DNA of 64,000 bases from Bacteroidaceae bacterium (GCA_024698925.1 JAILQO010000031.1:1-64000); one strand, 5' to 3'. Counted from the stretch's first letter, positions 1-10,495 are shown. Numbers and translations are program-made. The notes: generated by a model not told the origin, from the sequence alone.

Positions 1-8
1 CCTCCGTC

Positions 9-115
9 TCATACCCGTTCAGCCACCCGGAGCTTGGCGCTCCTGGCGCGGGGGTTGCGCGCGAGCTCCTCCTCGCTCGGGAGGATGGGCTTGCGGTAAA
101 CGGAACGCAGCGTCT
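9..115 (-). pseudogene. rsmH: C-terminal fragment of 16S rRNA m4C1402 methyltransferase RsmH-like protein, abutting truncated pckA
   Basis: Minus-strand frame reads ..[36 protein letters not shown], the typical RsmH/MraW C-terminal motif; stop at 9-11; much higher GC than the flank. Confidence 0.6.
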
Positions 116-1068
116 GCAAAATCAATCTTGCCCTGTGCATCCACAGTCACGTTCTCCAGCAGAGCATTGCGGCGGATAGCGTTATAGATGTCAGGCTCGT
201 TCTCCTTGGAAAGGTTGATCACCTTGGCGTAGCAGCCGCCTTCCAGATTGAACACGCCCTCGTCGTCCCAGCCGTGCTCGTCGTCGCCAATGAGAAGACG
301 CTTGGGGTCGGTAGACAGAGTGGTCTTGCCGGTGCCGGAGAGGCCGAAGAAGATGGCGGTATTCTTGCCCGCCATATCGGTGTTGGCAGAGCAGTGCATA
401 GAAGCTATGCCCTGCAGGGGGAGGTAGTAGTTCTGCATAGAGAACATACCCTTCTTCATCTCACCGCCGTACCAGGTGTTGATAATGCACTGCTCGCGGC
501 TGGTGGTGTTGAAAGCTACACAAGTCTCAGAGTTCAGACCCAGCTCCTTGTAGTTCTCTACCTTTGCCTTAGAAGCGTTGTAGATAACGAAGTTAGGCTC
601 GAAGTTAGCCAACTCCTCCTCGGTGGGCTGAATGAACATATTCTTGATGAAGTGTGCCTGCCAGGCTACCTCCATGATGAAGCGGACAGCCAGGTGAGTA
701 CCCTCGTTAGCGCCGCAGAAAGCGTCAACAACGTACAGCTCCTTGTTGCAGAGCTCCTTGATGGCGATTTCCTTTACCTTTGCCCAAACTTCCTCGCTCA
801 TGGGGTGGTTGTCGTTCTTGTACTCCTCAGTTGTCCACCATACCTTGTCCTGGCTCTGTGCATCCTTTACGATGTACTTGTCCTTAGGAGAACGACCAGT
901 GTAGATACCAGTCATCACGTTGACAGCGTTCAACTCGGTGTTCTGGCCCTTGTCGAAACCTGTCAGACCAGCCTTTGTCTCCTCCTCAAAGAGGAATTCA
1001 TAAGAGGGATTGTGGGCAATCACGGTGCTACCGGTGATGCCGTACTTTGTCAAGTCTAATTTTGCCAT
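110..1068 (-). CDS. pckA: Phosphoenolpyruvate carboxykinase (ATP), 3' truncated at window/contig edge
   Basis: [13 protein letters not shown]...[27 protein letters not shown]-loop and PEPCK motifs; protein departs from PEPCK after GKIDFAD. Confidence 0.93.
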
Positions 1069-1304
1069 TTGTTAATCAAATATTTGATGGTTAAACGTAG
1101 AAACATAGATGCCAACAAGGCGCATTTCGCCTAAGGCGCTGCAAAATTAGTCTTTTCTTTTGAGCTGACGAAAAGAAAGACAAAAAAAATCTCCAAGAGC
1201 CTTTTATATTTATCTTTCATTTACACTTTTGCAAGGCTGATTTGGCAAAACCTTCGCTTTTATCTATTTAACCCAGACTCGATGTGTGGAACCATTGTTG
1301 TAAC

Positions 1305-2798
1305 CTATCTAAACAATGTTGTTCCATTCAGCGAGGCATCGCTGCTTTCGATCTTCAGTGTCCTATTGTTCACAGGAATGACAACGAGGGAGTCTGAACC
1401 CAACAACTTCTCCACCCATTCGCCTTCAGAGTCGGGGTTGTCAAGATCGCCCGTGAACTCCATCGCCACTTTGTCATAGTAAAGGACAGCTTTATGCTCA
1501 GATAGAGTTATGTTTTTGATGAGGAAGTTGTCACAAAGCTCATACTCCACAGAAGTGGAGAGATTGCCATAGCCCTTATGGCCGTCTATCACTCCATAAC
1601 TGCTAACCAGAACCATCGTCACGCTATTCATGTCATCGCCATTGCTCCATCGGCCGAAGATGGGGCTGTCGTAGTAAACGGTCGAGCCCACACTCGGTTC
1701 CTTCGTACCACATGGCATGGCATTGAAGGCTTGGTTGTAGCTCTCATGTGAGCGCTCGAGTTGAGATGTGACGTCGCGTGCCGTGCCGCCAGTATCTACG
1801 AGGAACATGGCGCTGGGATTGGAGCAGAGGGCTATCTTGTCTGCCCCTTTCACCTCCAGGGGATAAGGCATTACAAGCGGGTAATCGAGGTTATCAAACT
1901 GACTGCGCAGCCGTCCTTCACCTACATATTCAAGATCACCCTCGATAATCTTATAGACCTGCTTCTGATTGACCAGCACGCGGCCTTCACAGACGCGGTC
2001 GTAGAGACGCATGCGGCTGTCAAAGGCTTTCTCGAAGCTTTTATCCGGGTGTGCGATGTCATAGACGAAGAGTATTTCATGACTGGGATTCATGGCCAAC
2101 AGATAGCCATTTTGAACCAAGTCTTCACGTACGGCCCCATCGCGCTTGGGTGCTGAGTGATTGACGATATCGCTCAGAAGCTCGTTGCCCTCCTTGTCGA
2201 TGACGGCCCAGGTGTGTGCATCCTTCCACACGACGGCATAGCCCTCGTTGAAGCGGTTGGCAGCGTAGTAGTCAGTGGGGATAACCACCTCGCCCTTTTC
2301 ATCGAGATATCCCCAAAGCATACCGCCCTTGCCGTCGTCGGCACAGAACAGAGCACGACCACAGAAGAAGTTACCCGCATCGCGAGCCAATACGGAGAAT
2401 GCCTCCTTGCCGCTGCGGTCGATATAGCGGAGCTGGTCATTGCTATCCACCACGGGAGCATATTTTCCCGTGAAGGCGCCCACTTTCTTGTAGCCCTCCC
2501 CGATGGGCTTCGGGTCTTTCTCGGTCTTGAAGAAATAATAGAGGTTCGTCCCCTTGTCGAAGGCCGTAAAGATGCCGTTCACGGAGGAACTCGGTAGCAT
2601 CAGGTTCTCGGGCAGTTCAATGATGTCGCCCTCCAGATTCATGAGGAAGGCACCGTCGCCGCTATTGTTCTCAAAGGCCAGATAGTCGATGATACCTACA
2701 GTGTTGTTCTCGCCGCTCGTTGTGCCAGAGCAAGCAGTCAAGAGAGCTGCGCACAGCGCCACCAGCGCCATACACAAGGTTGAAAATCGTTTGTTCAT
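1305..2798 (-). CDS. WG-repeat-like secreted lipoprotein
   Basis: MNKRFSTLCMALVALCAALLTAC lipobox; repeats such as EGYAVVWKDAHTWAVIDKEGNELL. Confidence 0.7.
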   Translation of the reverse strand: MNKRFSTLCMALVALCAALLTACSGTTSGENNTVGIIDYLAFENNSGDGAFLMNLEGDIIELPENLMLPSSSVNGIFTAFDKGTNLYYFFKTEKDPKPIGEGYKKVGAFTGKYAPVVDSNDQLRYIDRSGKEAFSVLARDAGNFFCGRALFCADDGKGGMLWGYLDEKGEVVIPTDYYAANRFNEGYAVVWKDAHTWAVIDKEGNELLSDIVNHSAPKRDGAVREDLVQNGYLLAMNPSHEILFVYDIAHPDKSFEKAFDSRMRLYDRVCEGRVLVNQKQVYKIIEGDLEYVGEGRLRSQFDNLDYPLVMPYPLEVKGADKIALCSNPSAMFLVDTGGTARDVTSQLERSHESYNQAFNAMPCGTKEPSVGSTVYYDSPIFGRWSNGDDMNSVTMVLVSSYGVIDGHKGYGNLSTSVEYELCDNFLIKNITLSEHKAVLYYDKVAMEFTGDLDNPDSEGEWVEKLLGSDSLVVIPVNNRTLKIESSDASLNGTTLFR

Positions 2799-2839
2799 AA
2801 GTTTAAGTATGAGTTGAGCAAATACATTTATTTTCACAG

Positions 2840-5326
2840 TTAGCGTTTGGATGGAATAAGCGCTTTCTGCGTCGTGCCGTCCGCGCGGCGGAGAATGTGA
2901 ACGCCTTTACCCTGTACAGAGGAGCGGTAACCGCCAAGCGTGTAATATTGATTGCCAGTAGCTGACAATCTTGCTCCGATGTTGGCGATGCCGACGGGAA
3001 GAATGTTGGGGAATATCACTCCCCAAGGAGATTGCCGGTATGCATCTATTGCCTGATCAGGTACGTATAACATAGCCTCTGTGTTGGCATCTTTGAAGGC
3101 ATTGGCATTCAGCGTGGGAGGGTCGAGGGCCAGACATTGAACCACGTGTAATTGTGCACACGCGCCAAAGGCATAGGCTCCCAGTTCTTTCGTGGTCGCC
3201 GGCAGTGTCACTTTTTCAAGATGACTTTCGTAGCAGGAATAATTTGTAACGAACTCTGTGCCGTCAAGCACAGAATAGCCTGCGCCCTTCCTGGCTGGCG
3301 GATAGTAGATGAGTTCACTATCATCAATGAGATACAGCACGCCATCCGCAGACTTATAAACGCTGTTATCATCGGCCACATAAATAGCCCTTAATTGGGG
3401 GCAATAGAAACATCCTGTTCCTATGCTTGTCACGCTTGCAGGAAGAGTGAGTGTCGTCAACCCATTACATCCCTGGAAAGCGCCGTCACCAAGCCTCTCC
3501 AGCCCTTGGTTCAATTTGACAGATGTCATCTTTTCACACTGGTAGAAGGCATTGGGCGCGATGGCGCTCACGGTGGTGGGTAGCGTAACAGTTCCTTTTT
3601 TGTAAGGTGGGCAATAGATGAGAGTCTCCGCCGGAATGCCTTGATACAGGACATCATTCATAAGCATGAAGTGTGTATTATCTGGATCCAGCGTCAGCTG
3701 CTGAATGCTTGTCGCCCCTGCGAAGACGGCCTCTCCAATCGACGCTACTAGCGCTGGAATATGAATCGCTTCCAACGCTGATGAATAAGTGAAAGCGTTG
3801 TCATGAATCTCCAACAACCCTTCTGGCAGAACTATGCTGCGCAGTTGGTGGCAGTTACTGAAAGCCCATTCGGGGATGGTGTTAAGCCCTGAGAAATATT
3901 GAAGTTCATTGAATGTCGTGATATCTGTTTTGTAGAATGTCCTGCCGATATCCTCGACGCTGCGCGCTTCGCCATAAGAGAGCAATCCATCATGGTTCGT
4001 GTCCCAGTTCGCCACACACAGTTGCTTCACCAGCGGGTCCTCGAAGTCGATAATGTTTTCAAACGTAAAGTCATAATGCCCAGTGGCAATGATATGGTTG
4101 AATTTCGACCATGACATTGTCGTGCTGAACGCCTTTTTGCAACCTTGTACATTGGGTACAATCAGCAGGGCATCGCGAAAGTTTCTCTTATTGAACGTAC
4201 TGTCCGCTATTATGAAAGGATCCCTGAAACCGACTCTTACAACCTTAATGTCCGCTACATAGCTGTTGAAGGCGTAGTTGCCTATTTTCTCCACACTACG
4301 TGGCAGCTCCACGTGAGTCATATCATCCAGATGGTTGAAGGCATAACTACTTATCACCTTGATGCCATCCGGAATGGTGACGCGTTGCACCAGCTGCCCT
4401 TCGGCATGAGAGGGAGAAGGAGGAAAGCGGAGATGATGTGTGTAGAAGATAGGATTGGAATCTGCAGTCGTAAATGTGATGAGGCTCCATTTTTCCAAAG
4501 CACGGCAGAAAACCTTCTCTAAGCCCTTGCATTGTTTGAACGCACTCTTGCCGATGGTGAGAGTGTCTTCATTGAAGAGTTCCAACGTTTTGATGTTTTT
4601 GCAGTTGGCAAAGGCTTCTTCCCCAATGTTCTTCAGGTTACCGGATAGAGTCAGTTGGGTTAGCCCTGTACAACCTTTGAAGGCATCGTTGCCGATGGTT
4701 TTCAATTTGCGCGGAAGGTTCAATTGAGTAAGGCCCGTGCAACCAGTAAAACCACTGAGGTTTTCAAGTGTTTCAGGGAACTTTACAGATGTGAGAGCAA
4801 TGCAGTTCTCAAAGGCATAGGGCGCTATATCGGTAAGGGTGTTGTGGCTGCTGAAATGCACATTCTTCAGCTTGCTACAGCCGGAAAAGGCATACTCCCC
4901 GATGGTCGTAGCACCACCCTCGAAGATGACATCGGTCAATGCAGCACAATCCATAAAAGCTTTTTGCCCCACTTCTACCGTCGGGAGGATACGAATAGAG
5001 GTAATTTCTCTATTACGAAAGGCCTCATCATAGATACCCACGACATCCGCATCCACATAGATGGTATCATATCGAGGTCCTGCAGGCAGAAAAGTCACAG
5101 ACTTCTCCACCAAGTAGTAGAATGATACATGCTTAGGTACTACAACTCGGTCGACATCGCTTCCTGCCACGTAAGCTTTATTATCGCTTATGTAATAATA
5201 AAGACTGTCATGATGTCTTTTCTGTGTATAATAAAAATCAGGCATTGCTGATAGCTGTGAGCATAGACACAGCAAGGCAGAAACAAGAAGAAACTTGGGT
5301 ATATGATTTCTGTTGTTTACGTTCAT
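2840..5326 (-). CDS. BspA-type leucine-rich-repeat (LRR_5) surface protein
   Basis: Many repeats of type AFxGCxxLTxLTLPxxLxxIGxxAF; signal peptide; embedded DTNHDGLLSYGEA; C-terminal GKGVHILRRADGTTQK. Confidence 0.85.
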   Translation of the reverse strand: MNVNNRNHIPKFLLVSALLCLCSQLSAMPDFYYTQKRHHDSLYYYISDNKAYVAGSDVDRVVVPKHVSFYYLVEKSVTFLPAGPRYDTIYVDADVVGIYDEAFRNREITSIRILPTVEVGQKAFMDCAALTDVIFEGGATTIGEYAFSGCSKLKNVHFSSHNTLTDIAPYAFENCIALTSVKFPETLENLSGFTGCTGLTQLNLPRKLKTIGNDAFKGCTGLTQLTLSGNLKNIGEEAFANCKNIKTLELFNEDTLTIGKSAFKQCKGLEKVFCRALEKWSLITFTTADSNPIFYTHHLRFPPSPSHAEGQLVQRVTIPDGIKVISSYAFNHLDDMTHVELPRSVEKIGNYAFNSYVADIKVVRVGFRDPFIIADSTFNKRNFRDALLIVPNVQGCKKAFSTTMSWSKFNHIIATGHYDFTFENIIDFEDPLVKQLCVANWDTNHDGLLSYGEARSVEDIGRTFYKTDITTFNELQYFSGLNTIPEWAFSNCHQLRSIVLPEGLLEIHDNAFTYSSALEAIHIPALVASIGEAVFAGATSIQQLTLDPDNTHFMLMNDVLYQGIPAETLIYCPPYKKGTVTLPTTVSAIAPNAFYQCEKMTSVKLNQGLERLGDGAFQGCNGLTTLTLPASVTSIGTGCFYCPQLRAIYVADDNSVYKSADGVLYLIDDSELIYYPPARKGAGYSVLDGTEFVTNYSCYESHLEKVTLPATTKELGAYAFGACAQLHVVQCLALDPPTLNANAFKDANTEAMLYVPDQAIDAYRQSPWGVIFPNILPVGIANIGARLSATGNQYYTLGGYRSSVQGKGVHILRRADGTTQKALIPSKR

Positions 5327-5344
5327 AGATGTTTTTTGAGATTG

Positions 5345-6565
5345 TTACTTCGCAGTCTTCATGATCTTCCCGACGGCATTGCGGTAGCCCTTCACACCTT
5401 TGGGATTCAGAATCCACAGGTCGCAGCTTTCATGAGCGCCACCCATGCCTTCTGCCCAATCCTCCAGCACGACGATATTACCCAAGGCGTCAATATGCAT
5501 ACGGCAGAACTGTACATACAGTTCATTCTTTAACATGCCGTCAGGCAGGCTGGGATGCTCGCCTAAAGCCACGGGGGTGTCAAAGGCACCGACCTCAAAG
5601 AACTGAACAGCATACTCTTTACTGACATCAGAGTATGTAACAAGACTGCCGTCTGGAAGGACACCCACCTTGTAAAAATCTTCCGCTTGTGTAGGAGGCA
5701 CCTTGAGGTATTCTTCCCAAGTGCCAGGCTCCTTCACATTCATGCGGAAGATACGGCGCTTCACAGCAACATATATATAGTCACCCTGAAGCGTCATCTG
5801 ATATTCCTTCAAGGGATTGGGGGTGTACCCCTCGTTCTCCTTCAGCTGAACGAAATAGGGCTGGTTAAAGAGCTTGAAGTACTTCGACTTGCCCTCTTTC
5901 GTAACCTGCCACACGGAACCGTTGTCCACACCCCAGCAGGTGCCGTTGGCATCCATCTGACAATGTTCCATGACGCCAAAGCCCTTCTCTACAGGGAAGC
6001 GGATGATGGCTTTCATCGCTTCCAAGTCATATAAGACATAGTAGTCGGTTGTCCAGGAAGAGCCTGGTTCGTCTGGCACTTCGATATAATACAGAATGTA
6101 TTTCCCGTTATGGGCTACAATCTCCATCGCCGTCCCAAGCTTCGGGGAGGACGTCACCGATTTGCCATCCCAGATGCGCACGTATGTTTTGTTACTCCCC
6201 GGCATACGATGTTGCAGCATCAGTTTGCCGCCCGAGTACCAGATATTCCTGATTTCCGGGCGGGCACCCTCATAGATACCTTTGATGCCAGGGATGACCG
6301 TCGTCACCACCCCGGTCTGGTTATCAATGGCCAATACCGCGTTGTTCTCATCGCTTTCCAAGATGTAAGTAACACTGTCGGCGAGCGCCATGTGCCGTAT
6401 GCCATATTCATAGCAGCACCAGCGTTTCTCCGTGGGTTTCTGCTGCGTGGTACGCGTGTTGGTCGCAGTTCGTGAGTTCGTTCGTTTCACTTGGGCCTGA
6501 CTGTTCAACGTCAAGACTGCTGTCAATGTCAGGAGCAGTACTTGCTTTGCGAAGGTTGTTTTCAT
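5345..6565 (-). CDS. Secreted protein of unknown function, possibly beta-propeller
   Basis: Signal peptide MKTTFAKQVLLLTLTAVLTLNSQAQ, repeated beta-rich segments; 406 aa ORF. Confidence 0.6.
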   Translation of the reverse strand: MKTTFAKQVLLLTLTAVLTLNSQAQVKRTNSRTATNTRTTQQKPTEKRWCCYEYGIRHMALADSVTYILESDENNAVLAIDNQTGVVTTVIPGIKGIYEGARPEIRNIWYSGGKLMLQHRMPGSNKTYVRIWDGKSVTSSPKLGTAMEIVAHNGKYILYYIEVPDEPGSSWTTDYYVLYDLEAMKAIIRFPVEKGFGVMEHCQMDANGTCWGVDNGSVWQVTKEGKSKYFKLFNQPYFVQLKENEGYTPNPLKEYQMTLQGDYIYVAVKRRIFRMNVKEPGTWEEYLKVPPTQAEDFYKVGVLPDGSLVTYSDVSKEYAVQFFEVGAFDTPVALGEHPSLPDGMLKNELYVQFCRMHIDALGNIVVLEDWAEGMGGAHESCDLWILNPKGVKGYRNAVGKIMKTAK

Positions 6566-6799
6566 TATCTTCTGGTTTTAATGGTTGGGTTATCACAGAT
6601 TCGTCTTCTTGCTCTTGGGCTTGAGTCGTGAAATCGCTGCAAAGGTACAACTTAATCCCCACAACGAGCATAACTTTTTTATGGCATATCGCGAAGGGTT
6701 ATGTCTTTTCCATGTCTTTTCTATGCTTTTTAACCCCACTACTTGCAATTTTTTGCTCTTCTGACGATTATTTCATACCTTTGCACGGCGAAACAACAA

Positions 6800-7768
6800 A
6801 TGTCTGAGGAAATATCCAACAAGTATCAACAAGTGTCAGTTATGAAATACGAGAAACTGTGTCGTGCCATAGAGGAACAACTGCATCGCGAGATGCACAC
6901 ACCCGCGGACTTTGAATACCTGTCTGAGCAATTGCAGAGACAGACGGGCGATTCCGTCAGCAGCACTACGCTCATGCGTCTATGGGGCTATCGTCCGTCT
7001 GTGACGGTGCGCACAAGTACGCTTGACATTCTGGCGCGTTTCATCGGTTATGAAGATTATACGCATTTCAATAGCGCCTGTATGGAAGAAGATGCACAGG
7101 CGGAACCAGCAGGCATCGTCGAGGAAGTCAAGGAGAAACCTTCCCGCTTCCACTACGGATACATGGCGGCAGCAGTGGCCGTCATTGTGGTCTGTGCCGG
7201 AATGTTTCTGTTTTTCAGCTTACGGTTCAGGCCCACTGAAGAAGTTGCGGCCCAGCGGTCCCAGCCTCATTTCATCACCAAACTGTCTGAACTGGGCAAC
7301 AACCGAAAATATCTTATTCATACACGCCGTGACCGGCGGGGTATCTTAGGTATTAGCAGTCGCCATCTGGCCAGTACCTACGGTATAGCCCGCTTTTATC
7401 ATTGTGATGAGCCCTCGCCTTTTGCACTCATTCAATACGAAGATAACTACTACCTGTATAGCGTGCAGGAAGACCTTTTCGTCAATGTCTTGCAATATCT
7501 GACCAATCAGCCCCTGCGACAAGATTTTGGCAAAGAGAACTGGTGCGCCTTTGATATTCGGCCGGAGAGAGGCTGCTTTGTCATCGATTTCAAGTCTCAT
7601 ACAAAAGTCTATACCCTGAATGTGAATGCAGGTGATGGTATCATCATCGATGATTGGGGCACCACCAACGGCACCTATGATGATGGCAATCTATTCATCC
7701 TGGAGGACGTTGGTCCCTTTGACCCTACAGAAGCTTTCATCCTATTACAAAACTCGCTGACAGACTGA
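6800..7768 (+). CDS. Single-pass membrane protein with N-terminal HTH-like cytoplasmic domain
   Basis: TM segment YGYMAAAVAVIVVCAGMFLFFSL; N-terminal EKLCRAIEEQLHREMHTPADFEYLSEQLQRQ; promoter ATACCTTTGC about 6778. Confidence 0.6.
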   Translation: MSEEISNKYQQVSVMKYEKLCRAIEEQLHREMHTPADFEYLSEQLQRQTGDSVSSTTLMRLWGYRPSVTVRTSTLDILARFIGYEDYTHFNSACMEEDAQAEPAGIVEEVKEKPSRFHYGYMAAAVAVIVVCAGMFLFFSLRFRPTEEVAAQRSQPHFITKLSELGNNRKYLIHTRRDRRGILGISSRHLASTYGIARFYHCDEPSPFALIQYEDNYYLYSVQEDLFVNVLQYLTNQPLRQDFGKENWCAFDIRPERGCFVIDFKSHTKVYTLNVNAGDGIIIDDWGTTNGTYDDGNLFILEDVGPFDPTEAFILLQNSLTD

Positions 7769-7817
7769 AAGTTGACAATATCAGTCTGTCGGCGAGTGGG
7801 GAATGTAATAGCGATGG

Positions 7818-8474
7818 TTACAGCTTCTCGCCGTAGCAGAGATCGCCACAATCTCCAAAGCCCGGGACGATATATTTGTTGGCGTTCATGCCCGGATCGA
7901 TGGCAGCACACCAGACGGTAGCATCCTCCGGCAGCGTCTGACGCAGTACGTCCAAACCTTCGGGGGTGGCAATGACGCAGCAGATATGGACCTCCTTGGG
8001 GTGACCAGTCTTGACCAAAGCTTCATAACTGGCTGCCATCGAACCGCCGGTAGCCAGCATGGGATCTACGATGACGAGCGTCTTGCCCTTGCATGAAGGA
8101 GCTGCCATATATTCTGTGTGAATACCTACCTCGGTGTGTTCGCGGTTGGTGTACATACGGTAGGCTGAGACGAAACCGTTGGCGGCCTTGTCAAAGACAT
8201 GCAGGAAACCCTCGTGGAAAGGCAGGCCTGCACGCAGTACGGTGGCAATCAGCAGGTCATCCTTGGGGACGGGAATATCGAGTGTGCCCAGCGGAGTGGT
8301 GACGGTCTTGGCCTTGTAGGTGAGCGTCTTGGACAGCTCAAAAGCCATCATTTCACCGATGCGCTGAACGTTATTGCGGAATAGCAGTCGATTCTTCTGG
8401 TACGTTTTGTCACGCAACTCTGCCATGTACTGATTCATGACGGAGTTCTGCTCTGCGAAATTGATAATCTTCAT
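7818..8474 (-). CDS. upp: Uracil phosphoribosyltransferase
   Basis: PRPP motif VIVDPMLATGGSM; overall Upp-like. Confidence 0.9.
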   Translation of the reverse strand: MKIINFAEQNSVMNQYMAELRDKTYQKNRLLFRNNVQRIGEMMAFELSKTLTYKAKTVTTPLGTLDIPVPKDDLLIATVLRAGLPFHEGFLHVFDKAANGFVSAYRMYTNREHTEVGIHTEYMAAPSCKGKTLVIVDPMLATGGSMAASYEALVKTGHPKEVHICCVIATPEGLDVLRQTLPEDATVWCAAIDPGMNANKYIVPGFGDCGDLCYGEKL

Positions 8475-8512
8475 AGTGGTAGTTTATAAGCGTTTTTTGA
8501 ATGATTAAATGG

Positions 8513-9151
8513 CTATTGATTGCTCACCACCAACGCATTACCGGATACGCGAATCATGTAGCGATACAATTTGTTCCCATCATCGCTAATACCGAGATTG
8601 TTGAGGTTGTAGGCGCGATTACATTTGCCGCAGGTGGCACGTTGGTTGAGTTCCAGCGTCAGGGCACGCGTGATGCTCATGTCTTCGTAGCAGCGGGGAC
8701 AAACACGATCGAAGCAGACCACGCGACTCTCCGAGGAAAGCTGTTCCGCGATAATAGGCGTACCAACGATGAGACCGCTTAATCCCAGTATGTAGCCGGC
8801 TTTGACATCCTGCTCCGTGCGATTGTAGGCGTAGTCCTCGCGAATACCGGGACTTGAGAAGACATATTGATTGTTCTGGGGCGTGATGGTGCAGAACTCG
8901 CCCGGGTTGTGGAGGGCGGCATTCAGCTGCGGCACTAATTGGGCATTCTGGAAGGCAAAACGCGCCACATGGCGGCTGTATGTCTGCTCCGCCTCGGAAC
9001 AGGAAAGGAGCCCAAGACTGACGGAAATAATAGAAATAATAAATAATAAATGATAAATAATAAATGACAAAGAAGCCCCAAATGATAAAGAAGCCCCATA
9101 AGGCCCATGAGGCCCACGGAACCAATGGGGCTTATGAGCATTCTTTGTCAT
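8513..9151 (-). CDS. Putative lipoprotein with CxxC...CxxC zinc-ribbon-like motif
   Basis: Lipobox-like LGLLSC; CPRCYED...CGKCNRAY; signal region encoded by repeats. Confidence 0.6.
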   Translation of the reverse strand: MTKNAHKPHWFRGPHGPYGASLSFGASLSFIIYHLLFIISIISVSLGLLSCSEAEQTYSRHVARFAFQNAQLVPQLNAALHNPGEFCTITPQNNQYVFSSPGIREDYAYNRTEQDVKAGYILGLSGLIVGTPIIAEQLSSESRVVCFDRVCPRCYEDMSITRALTLELNQRATCGKCNRAYNLNNLGISDDGNKLYRYMIRVSGNALVVSNQ

Positions 9152-9154
9152 GGA

Positions 9155-10495
9155 TTATTCCGCGGCTAATTTCCGTTCTGCCTCGTCCACGCGCTCGAAG
9201 GAGAAACCGTCAAGCACGTGCTGCATGAGGGCAGCAATCTCCTTGTTGCAAGGCTGACCGATGGAGCCGGCATGTGTATGGTGTACTTCCTTGACGGGTT
9301 TGAACTGTCCGGCCTCGATATCCAATCCCACCTTCTTGTAGGCATCGCGGAAAGGCATACCGTTGGCGGCCAGACGATTGACCTCCTCCACGGAGAACAT
9401 AAGGTCGTAGCGGGGATCGTCAAGGATATGGTCGTTGACCTGCATTTTATTGATGATGTACGAGGTCATCTGCAGGCAGTCCTTCAGTTCTGCGAAAGCG
9501 GGCAGGAAGACCTCCTTGATAATCTGCAGGTCGCGGAAGTAGCCACTGGGCAGGTTGTTCATAATGAGCATAATCTGCTGCGGCAGCGCCTGCAGCTTAT
9601 TACACTTGGCACGTGTCAGCTCGAAGACATCGGGGTTCTTCTTGTGGGGCATGATGCTGGAGCCTGTCGTGCACTCATTGGGCAACTTCACGAAAGCGAA
9701 GTTCTGCGAGTTGAACATGCAGGCATCGAAGGCCAGCTTGGCGATAGTTCCGGCTACGGAGGCTAAGGCAAAAGCCACGTTGCGCTCCATCTTGCCGCGT
9801 CCCATCTGAGCATAAACCACGTTATAGTCCATCGAGTCAAAACCCAATAGGTCTGTGGTCATCTGGCGGTTCAGGGGGAAGCTGGAGCCATAGCCTGCAG
9901 CGGATCCCAACGGGTTGCGGTTCACCATCTTATAGGCCGCCTGCAGGAACAGCATATCGTCCGTGAGGCTCTCGGCATAGGCTCCGAACCAAAGGCCGAA
10001 GCTGGAGGGCATAGCCACCTGCAGGTGCGTATAACCTGGCATGAGGACGTCGCGATAACGTTCGCTTTGTGTCTGCAACTCGTCAAAAAGCACCTTCACG
10101 AGATCTACAATCTCACGCAGTTGGCGACGCGTCCAGAGCTTCAAGTCCACCAATACCTGGTCGTTGCGCGAGCGACCGCTGTGGATTTTCTTGCCGACAT
10201 CGCCCAAACGGCGTGTCAGCAACAACTCCACCTGCGAATGGACATCCTCTACCCCATCCTCGATGACGAACTGTCCAGCACGAATCTCTTGGAGGATGTG
10301 GCGCAGCTCTTTCAGGAGTACTTGCAGCTCATCGGCTGTCAGCAATCCGATGCTTTCCAGCATCGTGATATGTGCCATAGAGCCTAAAACATCGCTCTCG
10401 GCCAGATAGGCATCCAGCTCGCGATCGCGTCCCACCGTGAACCGCTCAATCTCGGCGGTCGGGGTGAAGTTCTTTTCCCACAACTTACTTGCCAT
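9155..10495 (-). CDS. argH: Argininosuccinate lyase
   Basis: GSSIMPHKKNPDVFEL fumarase/ASL signature; KLWEKNFTPTAEIERFTVGRDRELD. Confidence 0.95.
   Translation of the reverse strand: MASKLWEKNFTPTAEIERFTVGRDRELDAYLAESDVLGSMAHITMLESIGLLTADELQVLLKELRHILQEIRAGQFVIEDGVEDVHSQVELLLTRRLGDVGKKIHSGRSRNDQVLVDLKLWTRRQLREIVDLVKVLFDELQTQSERYRDVLMPGYTHLQVAMPSSFGLWFGAYAESLTDDMLFLQAAYKMVNRNPLGSAAGYGSSFPLNRQMTTDLLGFDSMDYNVVYAQMGRGKMERNVAFALASVAGTIAKLAFDACMFNSQNFAFVKLPNECTTGSSIMPHKKNPDVFELTRAKCNKLQALPQQIMLIMNNLPSGYFRDLQIIKEVFLPAFAELKDCLQMTSYIINKMQVNDHILDDPRYDLMFSVEEVNRLAANGMPFRDAYKKVGLDIEAGQFKPVKEVHHTHAGSIGQPCNKEIAALMQHVLDGFSFERVDEAERKLAAE

Noticed and set aside
274-1059. 261-aa plus-strand ORF opposite pckA
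   Set aside because: Antisense to a clear PEPCK gene; composition is that of a mirror ORF.
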